Positions 8,400-16,913 are shown, numbered from the stretch's first letter. The stretch is 32,009 nucleotides of DNA from Kiritimatiellia bacterium (GCA_016783675.1 JADHWE010000033.1:1-32009); one strand, 5' to 3'. Translations and numbers: made by a program. The notes: generated by a model from the sequence alone, not told the origin.

Positions 8400-8684
8400 A
8401 TGAGTAGCAACGGGTACAACCAATTCGAGGACATGCTCACGGTGCATGACCTCGCGTGCGTCACGGGCTTGGGCGAGCGGATTATCCGTCGTCTGATCGC
8501 GCTTGATGTCATTGAGCCGCACAAGCAAACTCCAGAGCCCCGGTTCCGAACCGAAGTGGTCACGCACGTGCGGAGAATCCGTCGTCTGCACGTTGAGCTG
8601 GGTGTAAGCTGGTCCTCGATGCCGCTGGTCCTTGAACTCCTGGATCGGATCGAAGAACTGGAAACGCAGATCAGCCGCGAGTAG
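8400..8684 (+). CDS. cbpM: Chaperone modulatory protein CbpM-like (MerR-type helix-turn-helix)
   Basis: The 94-residue product begins MSSNGYNQFEDMLTVHDLAC. I chose ATG 8400, which has a GGAAG about 10 nt upstream; the frame is open further back to ATG 8373 or 8355. The helical core (LGERIIRRLIALDVIEP, then FRTEVVTHVRRIRRLHVELGV) fits the MerR-like fold of CbpM. That protein binds the CbpA J domain and blocks both its co-chaperone and DNA-binding activities. It starts 42 bp after cbpA on the same strand, the arrangement seen in enterobacteria and many other groups. It ends with a short coiled segment, LLDRIEELETQISRE. Confidence 0.85.
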   Translation: MSSNGYNQFEDMLTVHDLACVTGLGERIIRRLIALDVIEPHKQTPEPRFRTEVVTHVRRIRRLHVELGVSWSSMPLVLELLDRIEELETQISRE

Positions 8685-8825
8685 CGCGTCTCAGTCCTCT
8701 GATTCGGGTCGGCTTTGGCCATGGCATCAGCGTATCTCATCCGTGAACCCGAACGCCGCTTCCCCTGCATCGGAATGCTGATTCCGATCTGCTGACTCCG
8801 GCTTGTTTGATGGATGGGCCTAATA

Positions 8826-8840
8826 CGTTCGGTTTGAACG
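8826..8840. promoter_or_regulatory. Inverted repeat CGTTC-N5-GAACG upstream of marC operon
   Basis: The arms CGTTC and GAACG flank a 5-nt spacer, 103 to 89 bp before the GTG start of the MarC gene. It sits upstream of the sigma-54-like site, where an activator or repressor could bind. It is short, so chance is possible. Confidence 0.25.
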
Positions 8841-8872
8841 GCTTCGGCCGGACTTCAGCCGGGCTGGCGCCC

Positions 8873-8888
8873 TGGCATGGAATGTGCA
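8873..8888 (+). promoter_or_regulatory. Sigma-54-like -24/-12 promoter before marC
   Basis: The sequence TGGCATG-GAAT-GTGCA matches the sigma-54 consensus TGGCACG-N4-TTGCA except at two positions. It keeps the invariant GG and GC pairs at exactly the required 10-nt spacing. Transcription would begin about 12 nt downstream, at the CGATAC palindrome, leaving a 5' leader of roughly 30 nt before GTG 8929. No sigma-54 activator gene is in the window, so it stays a candidate. Confidence 0.4.
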
Positions 8889-8898
8889 ATGCTGAAGC

Positions 8899-8910
8899 CG
8901 ATACGTATCG
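8899..8910. promoter_or_regulatory. 12-bp perfect palindrome CGATACGTATCG before marC
   Basis: This uninterrupted palindrome lies just before the Shine-Dalgarno GGGAGG (8912-8917) of marC and at the start point expected from the sigma-54-like site. That placement suits a repressor operator. Confidence 0.3.
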
Positions 8911-8928
8911 TTGGGAGGAACAGCAGAC

Positions 8929-9543
8929 GTGAACGCAGAGATTGTTCTCCGGTCCACATTCTACCTTCTGGCCTTGATTAACCCGGCCAGCAAGGTATTC
9001 CTACTGTCCTCGATGGACCCACCGTACGCTTGGCGCGACCTGCGGAACGTGTCCGTTCGCTCGACGTGGGTGGCGTTCCTTATTCTCAGTGTTCTGGCCG
9101 TTATTGGAAATGTCATGCTGGAGTATGTGTTCCAGATCCACATCTATTCACTTCGGATTGCCGGAGGTGTAGTTATCTTCCTGGTGGGACTCAATGCTGT
9201 TCGCAACGGCCGGTTCTTCGAAGAGGCCGCCCTCGGTCGGGTGTCGGACATCTCCGTCGTGCCGCTTGCCGCGCCGCTCATCGCTGGACCGGGCACGATG
9301 ACCGCAGCTCTCTCCTACACAACCATTCATGGGGCGACGACGACGGTCCTGTGTCTTGCTCTTGCTCTCATCGCGAACCTGCTCATCATGCTCACATCGC
9401 TGCACGTCGGGAAGGCCCTGGAGAAGGTGAATGCCACCGGACCGATTATCCGCATTACCGGCCTGATTGTCGCTGCCGTGGCCGTTCAGATGATGCTGAA
9501 TGGACTCGCTGAATGGCAGGTGGCTGTGGGTGGTGGATCATGA
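8929..9543 (+). CDS. MarC family (UPF0056) integral membrane protein
   Basis: The start chosen is GTG 8929, preceded by GGGAGG; an in-frame TTG 8911 overlaps that ribosome site. The 204-residue product has about six hydrophobic helices. Family features are LLALINPASKVFLLSS in helix 1 (the NP motif), RIAGGVVIFLVGLNAVR in the middle, and VVPLAAPLIAGPGTMTAAL, the P-L-[AS]-x-P-x-[IL]-A-G-P-G motif that defines the group. MarC proteins sit in the inner membrane; their substrate is unknown, and an early link to multiple antibiotic resistance was not upheld. The TGA stop overlaps the ATG of the next gene, so the two are translationally coupled. Confidence 0.9.
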   Translation: MNAEIVLRSTFYLLALINPASKVFLLSSMDPPYAWRDLRNVSVRSTWVAFLILSVLAVIGNVMLEYVFQIHIYSLRIAGGVVIFLVGLNAVRNGRFFEEAALGRVSDISVVPLAAPLIAGPGTMTAALSYTTIHGATTTVLCLALALIANLLIMLTSLHVGKALEKVNATGPIIRITGLIVAAVAVQMMLNGLAEWQVAVGGGS

Positions 9544-10175
9544 AGCTTCTTCGACATGGATGCTGGTTGCTTCTGGTGGCGCGAGTTGCGGCAGGGGACG
9601 CTTTGGCCGATGAGCAACGCGCCGCGGACGCGACCAATACGTCCGGACGAGTCGAGATCCGCGTGCTCGACGTCGTCGTCACAGGCGCCGACCGCCTGCG
9701 CATTGGGACAAACACAATGTCACTGGCGGCGGCGACCAACTTCGTGGCAGCAAATCTCGACACGCTCGACGTCGTCGCAGTGCATGGATCCGATGCGGGG
9801 ATGTCCCCTGTCGACACGAAGTCTTCGGCCCTGGCAAGGATCGCGAGCGGCGACCTACCTCTCGTGGTAGTTGAAAGGGACGGTGAGTATGTCTGGCGCG
9901 AAGAATCGGGCGCAGACGGCGTCCGCACCGTCACAATGGGGACGGACCAGTTCAAGGCCTTGCGTCGGCTCTGGAAGCGAAGAAGGGCCCATGCCGAGGC
10001 CATTCCATCAGCTACCGTGCAAACAACAGTCCAGTGGGACACAGACACTGATACCTACGGACTCAGCCGAATCGAGCTCGGGCTTTTCGAAAAGCGTGTC
10101 TGGCTGATACACGAGCTACGCGAAACAGATGACGAAGCCGACGCGGTCGGCATCCAGATCAAGAAGGAATGGTAG
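9540..10175 (+). CDS. Secreted or periplasmic protein of unknown function
   Basis: ATG 9540 overlaps the MarC stop (ATGA), so it is translated by coupling; the product has 211 residues. An N-terminal signal peptide is clear: MKLLRHG then CWLLLVARVAAGDALA with a likely cleavage near ALA-DE. The mature protein has VEIRVLDVVVTGADRLRIG, then NLDTLDVVAVHG and LPLVVVERDGEYVW. These look like alternating beta strands, and a basic LRRLWKRRR patch lies near residue 150. I recognise no family. Its place between MarC and an AsmA-like protein suggests an envelope role. Confidence 0.65.
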   Translation: MKLLRHGCWLLLVARVAAGDALADEQRAADATNTSGRVEIRVLDVVVTGADRLRIGTNTMSLAAATNFVAANLDTLDVVAVHGSDAGMSPVDTKSSALARIASGDLPLVVVERDGEYVWREESGADGVRTVTMGTDQFKALRRLWKRRRAHAEAIPSATVQTTVQWDTDTDTYGLSRIELGLFEKRVWLIHELRETDDEADAVGIQIKKEW

Positions 10176-10232
10176 ACCTGCTGAGGGCAGCCGGAACTGT
10201 GGCGTTTCTCGGACCGGCCTGCCGGATACACG

Positions 10233-11912
10233 ATGAGAAGAATGTCTCGGATACTTATGCGCCTTGTCGTGCTTGCAGCGGTTGCAGTGTTGGGGAGCGG
10301 TGTGTACATCATGACCGTAGGCCTTCCGCCCCCGCTGGTTCGCCATGCCCTGCGACCCATTGAGCGTGCCCAGGGCCTGCACATCGCGGTCGATCGACTG
10401 CGCTGGCGCCCATGGAATCATATCGAGGCCGAGGGCGTCCGCCTGTGTGTTGCGGAAGGCAGCCCGGCTCGTGTCGGGGACCTCAGGCTGGACCGCCTCG
10501 TGACCAGGGTCCATCGGTCCCATGGCCGGCTTCGGGTCGACGGTTTCGAGGCCAGCTCTCAGGCGCCGTTCCTGTTGCTGACCGGAGAGGGAGTCATGGC
10601 GGCCGGGGGACCGTATCGATTTCAGATCAAGACCGATGCCTCGCCCGATCTCATCGCCGCGTTTCTCCCGACCAACATCGCGCCGCTCGTGGCATCGCTT
10701 GAAGTCTCCGGGGAAACGTGGACCGACGTAGAGCTCCTGCAGGAAAACCCCGATACGACGAACATGATTGTCCGCGGGACGATCCATGCCACGGACGTCA
10801 CGCGTCATGGCGTCCCGGCCGATCTCGTTCATGCCGCCTTCGTGTATGGTGATGCAGCCCTCCGGGTCGATGAACTGGCCATCGTGCGGAGGGATGGGAT
10901 GGTGACGGGGCAAGTCTACTACGATCTCGCCGCAAAACACCTTTCGGTCGACGGGAGAGTGACAGCGCCTCCTGTAGAAGTGGCGCGTTTCATCGGCCCC
11001 GCACTGGAGCGCATTCTCGCCCCGTACAGGATTGAAGGTCCGGCCACGATTAGAGGGACGGCTCACGTCGGACTGCGGGGCAATCCCGCGCGGGATGTGC
11101 GTTTGCACGTTGAGGGCGAGCATCTGGGGTGGCGTTGGTTTCGCGCCGATCGCGCCGCGTTCGACCTGCGCATGGGGGAGCGGATAACCCTCATCGAAAA
11201 TCTGGATGCACAGTGGTGTGGTGGCGACGTCAACGGTCACCTGCGCTTCGAGAAGCCCGCGTTGACCAATGCGCCCCGTCGGTGCAGTATGGATCTCATC
11301 ATTTCCGGGGCCAACCTGCCGAGCGCCGTTGAGGTCTTTCGGGATGTTGAGGACGCCGAAGCCTATGAAGGCGCCCTTTCGGGGCAGCTCGCGCTTTCCG
11401 CTGATGCAGGCTCGAATTTCTGGAATACGGCCACCGGTTCGGGTTGGCTCGACATCCAAGACGGCTACGTCCTCAGTATCCCTCTTTTCGGCGGACTCTC
11501 GAAATACCTGTCGGCGCTTATTCCGGGACTCGGTTATGCAAGCCAGCGCGATCTGCGGAGTAGCTTTCAGATCCGCGACGGCCGCATTGCAGCGTCCGAT
11601 GCCCTGCTCCTTGGCCGGCTCATCACCATTCAAGTGAAGGGCTCGTATACATTTGGCAAGGATATCAGCGCCCGCGTTCAGGTGAAGTTCTTGAAGGAGG
11701 GCCTCACGGCAACGGTGACTCGGCTGCTCACCTCGCCGCTGACCAAGGCCCTTGAATTCGAGCTCACAGGCACACCCAAGGAGCCACGCTGGCGTCCCGT
11801 AAACACGCCGGACCGACTACTCAAGTTCTTCGCCAAGCAGTTGGGAAGCGTCATACCTCTGAGGAACAGCCCGAATGGAAAGATTGACTCTCCATCGGAG
11901 AGCAACCCATAG
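10233..11912 (+). CDS. AsmA/YhdP-like envelope protein
   Basis: The 559-residue protein has one N-terminal membrane anchor (LMRLVVLAAVAVLGSGVYIM, about residues 8-27), then a long beta-rich periplasmic part. The C-terminal region GWLDIQDGYVLSIPLFGGLS, LIPGLGYASQRDLRSSF, IRDGRIAASDALLLG and VKGSYTFGKDISARVQV follows the pattern of the AsmA-like C-terminal domain. In that domain a pseudo-membrane statement (GxGxLxIxxG), a hydrophobic segment and an F-x-I-x-x-G strand recur. Proteins of this superfamily (AsmA, TamB, YhdP) form bridge-like channels thought to move lipids between the membranes. Start ATG 10233 is the first of two nearby; ATG 10242 is possible. It lies 57 bp after the secreted unknown and 13 bp before the phosphorylase gene, so it is probably in one operon with both. 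Confidence 0.75.
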   Translation: MRRMSRILMRLVVLAAVAVLGSGVYIMTVGLPPPLVRHALRPIERAQGLHIAVDRLRWRPWNHIEAEGVRLCVAEGSPARVGDLRLDRLVTRVHRSHGRLRVDGFEASSQAPFLLLTGEGVMAAGGPYRFQIKTDASPDLIAAFLPTNIAPLVASLEVSGETWTDVELLQENPDTTNMIVRGTIHATDVTRHGVPADLVHAAFVYGDAALRVDELAIVRRDGMVTGQVYYDLAAKHLSVDGRVTAPPVEVARFIGPALERILAPYRIEGPATIRGTAHVGLRGNPARDVRLHVEGEHLGWRWFRADRAAFDLRMGERITLIENLDAQWCGGDVNGHLRFEKPALTNAPRRCSMDLIISGANLPSAVEVFRDVEDAEAYEGALSGQLALSADAGSNFWNTATGSGWLDIQDGYVLSIPLFGGLSKYLSALIPGLGYASQRDLRSSFQIRDGRIAASDALLLGRLITIQVKGSYTFGKDISARVQVKFLKEGLTATVTRLLTSPLTKALEFELTGTPKEPRWRPVNTPDRLLKFFAKQLGSVIPLRNSPNGKIDSPSESNP

Positions 11913-11925
11913 AAGGGAGCAGAAC

Positions 11926-14061
11926 ATGGACATTGCAGAAGCACTACGTGAGCTTGCGGGAAATCTTTGGTGGTCGTGGCATACGAATGCCATTGCACTA
12001 TTCAGGGATCTCGACCCCGATCTCTGGCGACGGGTGAATCACAATCCCATTGCATTCCTGGCCGAGATGCCGCCTGAACAGCTGGAGCAACGTGCGGTCG
12101 AACTGGCCCTTGAGTCGAGGATTAGTTATGCCCTGCACCGGCTACATGAATATATGCAGCGGGGTCAGAGCTGGGGGCATGTGCATGCAGGCCCCCTGCA
12201 TGCCACGCCCGTCGCCTATTTCTCAGCGGAATTTGGACTGCACGAATCCATGCCGGTCTACTCGGGTGGATTGGGGCTCCTGGCGGGCGACACCCTCAAG
12301 AGCGCATCCGATCTCGGAATCCCGCTCGTCGGCGTTGGTCTGCTCTACGCACAGGGCTACTTCAATCAGCGCCTCGATGCGTCAGGATGGCAACAGGAGA
12401 CCTATCCAGAAACGCCAACGGACACACTGCCTCTTCAGCGGGTTGTGGATGACAGCGGTAAACCGATGCTCATTTCCGTAGAGACACGAACCGGCAACAT
12501 TCGTGCCGCCATCTGGCGGCTGCCCGTCGGCCGCTGCCAACTCCTGTTGTTGGACTCTGATGTCGAGGGAAATTCGCCTGCTGATCGAGAGTTGACCAGT
12601 CGACTGTACGGAGGGGATTCGAACATCCGGATCCGGCAGGAGCTGCTCCTGGGTGTCGGCGGTGTCCGGGCTCTGACCGCCCTCGGCATTAATCCCGGTG
12701 TTCTGCACCTGAACGAAGGTCACAGCGTCTTTTCGATTCTGGAGATGGCTCGGACGGAGATGGCTGCCGACGGCATCGGCTTCCAGGAGGCATTGAGCCG
12801 CGTCAAGGGCCGGACCGTTTTTACCACGCACACTCCCGTTGACGCAGGCCACGACCGGTTTGATAGCGGGCTGGTCGATCAGACCATCGGCCCTTTGCGC
12901 GAAGCCCTCCACCTTTCGCACGAAGAACTGATGACCCTCGGCCGCGTGAACCCGAACGATAGCAACGAACTATTCTGCATGACCGTGCTCGGGCTCAAGG
13001 GGGCGTGGAAGTCCAACGCCGTATCAACCCTGCACGGCCAGGTCAGCCGTCACATGTGGCAAGCGCTCTGGCCGGACCGTTCGGAATTCGATGCCCCAAT
13101 CGGGCATATCACGAACGGCGTGCATGTCGCCTCGTGGCTCGCCCCGCCCATGCGGCAGATTTTCGACGCCTACCTGAGAGCGGAGTGGGAGCATGCCATG
13201 GGCAAGCCGGAAACATGGGAGAAGATCCACAACATCGACGATGGGGAGCTTTGGGAGGCGCACCAGATCCTCAAGACGCGCCTGGTTAGCTATGTACAGC
13301 GCCAGGTCTGCGCCCAGGAAGCCGCACGGGAAGAGAGCGGCGCCGCCTGCGCCCTGACCCAGAAGCGACTCGATCCCTCCGTTCTCACGATCGGTTTCTC
13401 ACGCCGGTTTGCCACCTACAAACGCGCCAGCCTGATCCTCGATGACGAGCAACGGCTGGAGCGGCTGGTGTCCGATCCAGACCGGCCGATTCAGATCATC
13501 TACGCAGGGAAGGCGCACCCGAACGACGAGCCAGGCAAGCACCTGATCCAGCGGATCTTTCGCTTGAGCCGTGATCCCCGCTTCATGGGGCGCATTGTCT
13601 TCCTGGAAGACTACGACATCAACGTAGCCCGACACCTGGTCCAGGGCGCAGATGTGTGGCTCAACTGCCCGCGGCGGCCACGGGAAGCCTGCGGTACGAG
13701 CGGCATGAAGGCTGTTTTTAACGGCACCCTCAACCTGGCCGTCCTCGACGGCTGGTGGGCGGAGGCCTACGACGGAATGAACGGGTTTGCCATCGGCCGT
13801 GGCCAACAGCACGCTGACGACAGCGCGCAGGACCGGCGTGACGCGGAAGCCCTCTACTCGACGCTGGAGAACGAGGTGATCCCGCTCTTTTACAGCACAA
13901 ACGAGCACGGGATACCGGACAAATGGACCGCCCGCGTCAAACATGCCATCCAAAGCCTGGCCTGGCGCTACAACGCAGCGCGCATGGTGGTGCAGTATGC
14001 GCAGGAGTGCTACCTGCCCTCTGTCGGGGCGCAGGCGTCTACCACCACCTCTTCCGCTTGA
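11926..14061 (+). CDS. glgP: Alpha-glucan (glycogen/maltodextrin) phosphorylase, short DUF3417 type
   Basis: The enzyme releases glucose-1-phosphate from alpha-1,4-glucans. ATG 11926 is chosen because AAGGGAG lies just upstream and the protein then opens with MDIAEALRELAGNLWWSWHT, the DUF3417 start; the product is 711 residues. Further landmarks are YFSAEFGLHESMPVYSGGLG, LHLNEGHSVFSILE, FTTHTPVDAGHDRF, ITNGVHVASWLAPPM, IGFSRRFATYKRA and IIYAGKAHPNDEPGK. The PLP site is CGTSGMKAVFNGTLNLAVLD, with the Schiff-base lysine near residue 595. These fit the TIGR02094-type phosphorylases rather than the long E. coli form. Its 3' end overlaps the convergent corA gene by 23 bp. No other glycogen gene is nearby. 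Confidence 0.95.
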   Translation: MDIAEALRELAGNLWWSWHTNAIALFRDLDPDLWRRVNHNPIAFLAEMPPEQLEQRAVELALESRISYALHRLHEYMQRGQSWGHVHAGPLHATPVAYFSAEFGLHESMPVYSGGLGLLAGDTLKSASDLGIPLVGVGLLYAQGYFNQRLDASGWQQETYPETPTDTLPLQRVVDDSGKPMLISVETRTGNIRAAIWRLPVGRCQLLLLDSDVEGNSPADRELTSRLYGGDSNIRIRQELLLGVGGVRALTALGINPGVLHLNEGHSVFSILEMARTEMAADGIGFQEALSRVKGRTVFTTHTPVDAGHDRFDSGLVDQTIGPLREALHLSHEELMTLGRVNPNDSNELFCMTVLGLKGAWKSNAVSTLHGQVSRHMWQALWPDRSEFDAPIGHITNGVHVASWLAPPMRQIFDAYLRAEWEHAMGKPETWEKIHNIDDGELWEAHQILKTRLVSYVQRQVCAQEAAREESGAACALTQKRLDPSVLTIGFSRRFATYKRASLILDDEQRLERLVSDPDRPIQIIYAGKAHPNDEPGKHLIQRIFRLSRDPRFMGRIVFLEDYDINVARHLVQGADVWLNCPRRPREACGTSGMKAVFNGTLNLAVLDGWWAEAYDGMNGFAIGRGQQHADDSAQDRRDAEALYSTLENEVIPLFYSTNEHGIPDKWTARVKHAIQSLAWRYNAARMVVQYAQECYLPSVGAQASTTTSSA

Positions 14062-15103
14062 AGAAGATTGCCATACCGAGACCAACGCAAAGCATGACGC
14101 CCCAGACCGCAGCATACCCAAGTCGCCACTTCAGTTCAGGCATGTTCTCAAAGTTCATGCCGTAGATTCCGGCGATGAACGTCAGCGGGATGAATATTGT
14201 CGCGATGACCGTCAACACCTTCATGACTTCATTCATCCTGTTGCCGGCTCTAGTCATGTAGATTTCCATTGCCCCAGACAACATCTCGCGCCACGCCTCC
14301 ACAGCGTCAAGCACCTGGAACGTGTGCTCATGGATATCGCGCAGGTAGGGGCCCAAGTCCTTGCTGATTAAACTGCTCTCCGATTTGCCGAGTGAGCTTA
14401 CCAGTTCCCGAAGTGGCCACACATGCTTCCTCATGAAGATCGTCTCGCGCCTGAGCTGATGCATGGCTTGCATCGTTTCAGGTTGCGGGTGCTCCAGCAC
14501 GGCATCCTGAAGGCGTTCGATTTTGTCGCCTATGTCCTCAATGACGATGAAGTAGTTGTCTACGATCGCGTCCAGCAGCGCATAGGCCAGATAGTCACAT
14601 CCCATCGTGCGGATGCGTCCCTGTCCGGTTCGAATACGTTCGCGGATCATATCGAACACATCACCTTCCAACTCCTGAAAGGTAACCAGGTAGCCGCGGC
14701 CAAGCACCATGCTCACTTGTTCCGAAACGACCTCTCCGTCACCGTTGCCGCGATACAGCATCTTTACAACGCAGAAGATTGAGTCGCCATAATCCTCAAA
14801 CCTCGGACGCTGTCCGGTATTGAGAACATCCTCCAGAATAAGAAAATCAATATGGAGCGCATTGCCCAGCTGGGCGAGAAGTGCTATGTCATGCAGGCCG
14901 GTGACATTGATCCAGGTAACCGTCTTCTGGCCTATGTACGGCCGACAATCATCCGGTGTCTCGATCGCCGTCTCGCGAATGTCCGCCTCGTTATAGTCGA
15001 TCACCGTGATCGTGGCTGTCTCGACCCGCTGGTCTCCCACAAACACCAACGATCCCGGAGGCAACCCCGACTTCTTCGAATGTTGCTTCATCAGTTTGGT
15101 CAT
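14039..15103 (-). CDS. corA: CorA-type magnesium/cobalt channel
   Basis: The 354-residue protein forms a homopentameric inner-membrane channel for Mg2+ and Co2+. A large N-terminal cytoplasmic domain (residues 1-290) has TWINVTGLHDIALLAQLG and FLILEDVLNTGQRPRFEDYG. The long pore helix (DVEAWREMLSGAMEIY-like, here LDAVEAWREMLSGAMEIY) runs into TM1 (TVIATIFIPLTFIAGI). The GMN selectivity signature is YGMNFENMP at residues 314-322. TM2 follows (AAVWGVMLCVGLGMAIFF) with a basic tail KRKRWW. ATG 15103 has AGGGAGA upstream and overlaps the stop of a short truncated frame (ATGA). The 3' end overlaps the phosphorylase gene by 23 bp. Confidence 0.96.
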   Translation of the reverse strand: MTKLMKQHSKKSGLPPGSLVFVGDQRVETATITVIDYNEADIRETAIETPDDCRPYIGQKTVTWINVTGLHDIALLAQLGNALHIDFLILEDVLNTGQRPRFEDYGDSIFCVVKMLYRGNGDGEVVSEQVSMVLGRGYLVTFQELEGDVFDMIRERIRTGQGRIRTMGCDYLAYALLDAIVDNYFIVIEDIGDKIERLQDAVLEHPQPETMQAMHQLRRETIFMRKHVWPLRELVSSLGKSESSLISKDLGPYLRDIHEHTFQVLDAVEAWREMLSGAMEIYMTRAGNRMNEVMKVLTVIATIFIPLTFIAGIYGMNFENMPELKWRLGYAAVWGVMLCVGLGMAIFFKRKRWW

Positions 15104-15297
15104 GACGTCTCCCTGCGAGATCCGACAGCCTTAATGACCTGCCGCCTACTCTTGGTACTGTACAGTCTCGCCACTCCATGGTCAAAGCCCAGCTCCTCGC
15201 GGATCACATCCATGTAGACCATGTAGTCAGCACTGAACTGCCAGTACCTGGCATCATCAAATCGATCCGGTTCGTCAGCCTGGTGTGGGAGCAGTAC
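15100..15297 (-). pseudogene. 5'-truncated reading frame coupled to corA
   Basis: On the minus strand the frame is open from 15297 (just after a TAG) to a TGA at 15100-15102 that overlaps the corA ATG. It reads FDDARYWQFSADYMVYMD, then VIREELGFDHGVARLYSTKS and RRQVIKAVGSRRETS. The residue mix looks like a folded protein end. There is no ATG until 15222, which would leave 40 residues, and that ATG has no ribosome site. I read it as the C-terminal piece of a gene once cotranscribed with corA, its front lost where the recombinase-bearing segment begins. The family is not recognised. Confidence 0.4.
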
Positions 15298-15424
15298 CTA
15301 TCGCTGACCGCTCAACAGTATAGACTGAAAAACAGTGCCTGTTGGCATTCGCGTGCACCCCGACACCCCTTGCCACCCAACGTTTTGCTTTCACTTCTTC
15401 TTGAGTAGTTCTTCCCTTGGAGTA

Positions 15425-15448
15425 CAGCGGCTGGATGAGCCACCGCTG
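15425..15448 (+). promoter_or_regulatory. Hairpin in the leader of the recombinase gene
   Basis: CAGCGG and CCGCTG form a 6-bp stem around a 12-nt loop. It ends a few bases before the Shine-Dalgarno GGAGGAG of the recombinase (start 15466). It could affect translation or be a binding site for the recombinase. Confidence 0.25.
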
Positions 15449-15465
15449 AAAACCAAGGAGGAGCC

Positions 15466-16371
15466 ATGAGAAGGGCCGCACAACGTTTCATCAACTACAT
15501 CAAGTCGGAGCGGGGCATGAGCCCTGCCACCGTCCACTCGTACCGAGAGGACTTAAGGAAGTTCATCGAGTTCCTAGAGAATCACTGGGGCCGGTGTCTT
15601 TTGCCCGGAGACGTCACCCCAGAGATGATCTTAGCGTTCCTCGACTTCCTTGCGAACACGGGCTACCAGAAGAAGAATGGCCCGGCATCGCGCGCGAGAC
15701 GCCTCGTCGCGATCCGGTCTTTCTTCAGGTACCTGCTGCGGCACGGACTCGTTGCACGTGATCCCGCTGCCGACATACGAACACCGAAGGTTACGCATGC
15801 CGAACCTTACTATCTGCAGGACGATGAATACCTCGCCCTTCTGAAAGGGGCAGCGCACCATCCGAACCCGTTCATCGTGCTGCGGGATCAGGCGCTGATT
15901 GCTACGTTCCTGGGCACAGGTGCAAGGGTGTCCGAGCTCATCAACGCCGATAGAAAGGACGTCGATGTGCACGCGAAACGGATCCGCCTCCATCGGAAAG
16001 GCGGCGACACTCAGACGCTCCCGTTGAGCGATGGCGTAATCTCGTACCTTCAGCCGTACTTAAAAGAGCGCCGCCACCGTGCCCACTGCCGCGCGGCCTT
16101 CCTTTCAGTCAGAGGGCAGCGCCTGACACAACAGGCGATCAGTTCTGCCGTGCAACGTTGCGCTGTAGCGGCCAGACTGCCGAAGTCGAAGATCACTCCA
16201 CACACCTTGCGGCTTTCGTTCGCGTGCTCATTGCTGGCACACGGAGAGAACCTGCAAACGTTCCGGGTGTGAATGAACCACAAGAGTCTGTCCACGACGG
16301 CGAGATACTTGCATTCCCAGGATGAGCAACTGACTACGGCGGTCAATGGGATTTCCTTGAGATCCAGTTGA
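15466..16371 (+). pseudogene. Tyrosine recombinase (XerC/D or phage-integrase type) with an in-frame stop
   Basis: ATG 15466 follows GGAGGAG. The core-binding domain (residues 1-95) has FINYIKSERGMSPATVHSYR. The catalytic domain shows LGTGARVSEL (first Arg), HRKGGDTQTLPL (Lys) and PHTLRLSFA (His-x-x-Arg). Translation then meets TGA at 16270-16272. In the same frame the next codons read MNHKSLSTTARYLHSQDEQL up to TGA 16369-16371. This supplies the second histidine (NHKSLSTT) and the nucleophile Tyr (codon 16306-16308). A single nonsense codon thus splits an otherwise full gene of about 301 codons. The 268-residue product would lack the Tyr and be inactive. Nearby real genes also end in TGA, so reassignment of the codon is unlikely. 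Confidence 0.82.
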
Positions 16372-16619
16372 AGACGGGTGGTCAGGTTAGCTGTGTCGGT
16401 CACTTTTGGGGGATCTGGCGGGGCTGAGGTCGTAGTAGGGTTCGTTTGATCCGAGGGGGGCAGGGTTCCCGTCTCCCCGTCTGTTGGGAGCAGGTTGTGG
16501 GAAGCTTGTGCTCCCCTCTCTGCAGCCTGCCCTTTCCGCCAGCACCTCTTTGGCTGGTGAAATCAAGAGGATGGCTCTGCCGCTTTTCTTGTGGTTAGAC
16601 GCAGTAGAAGGGCGACGCA
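16372..16619. other. Noncoding stretch between recombinase and excisionase-like gene
   Basis: No gene is supported in these 248 bp. A 7-bp dyad GGGAGCA (16486-16492) / TGCTCCC (16509-16515) is present. The run GTCGGTCACTTTTGGGGGAT near 16393-16415 recalls the GGGTGAC repeats seen at 17048-17077. It is probably decayed mobile-element DNA. Confidence 0.35.
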
Positions 16620-16913
16620 ATGACACCTCAGACACTCAAAGCGGTCAACGCAATCCTGGACGCGGACCCCACGGTTGCGGACGTCCACAGAAAGCTTGTC
16701 ATCCGTGTCTGCCGGAACCCAGAGGCCGAAGCTCTCCGAACGGATTCGCGCGGGAAGACTCGCTTCCTCACTGCACGCGAGGTCGCGGACATGCTGAGCG
16801 TAACTCAACGAACTGTGTGGCGAATGGTCGAACGGGGACAGCTTAGCCCTGCCAAAATCTCCCGCCGCTTCACTCGATTCCGGGTTGAACAAATCGAATC
16901 CCTCGTTCCGTAA
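16620..16913 (+). CDS. Excisionase-like helix-turn-helix protein (HTH_17 type)
   Basis: The 97-residue product starts at ATG 16620 with AAGGG upstream. The first 45 residues are unrecognised. Residues about 47-97 read TRFLTAREVADMLSVTQRTV, WRMVERGQLSPAKISRRFTR and FRVEQIESLVP. This is the classic AlpA/excisionase winged helix: LTxxEVAxxLxVSxxTVxRxxxxGxLPAxKIGxRxRF with a closing helix. Such proteins bind DNA repeats near attachment sites and steer a tyrosine recombinase towards excision, or act as small regulators. It lies 248 bp after the broken recombinase and 85 bp before a cluster of repeats, which fits an element remnant at tRNA-Tyr. Confidence 0.75.
   Translation: MTPQTLKAVNAILDADPTVADVHRKLVIRVCRNPEAEALRTDSRGKTRFLTAREVADMLSVTQRTVWRMVERGQLSPAKISRRFTRFRVEQIESLVP

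Noticed and set aside
10116-11633. 505-codon minus-strand frame antisense to the AsmA-like gene
   Set aside because: It is low in plausible secondary structure and lies opposite a gene with a clear anchor and AsmA-like C-terminus.
16270-16272. Possible selenocysteine or reassigned TGA in the recombinase
   Set aside because: Several intact genes here end in TGA with overlapping starts (e.g. marC, the ECF sigma factor), and the site is not a redox position, so a nonsense mutation is simpler.
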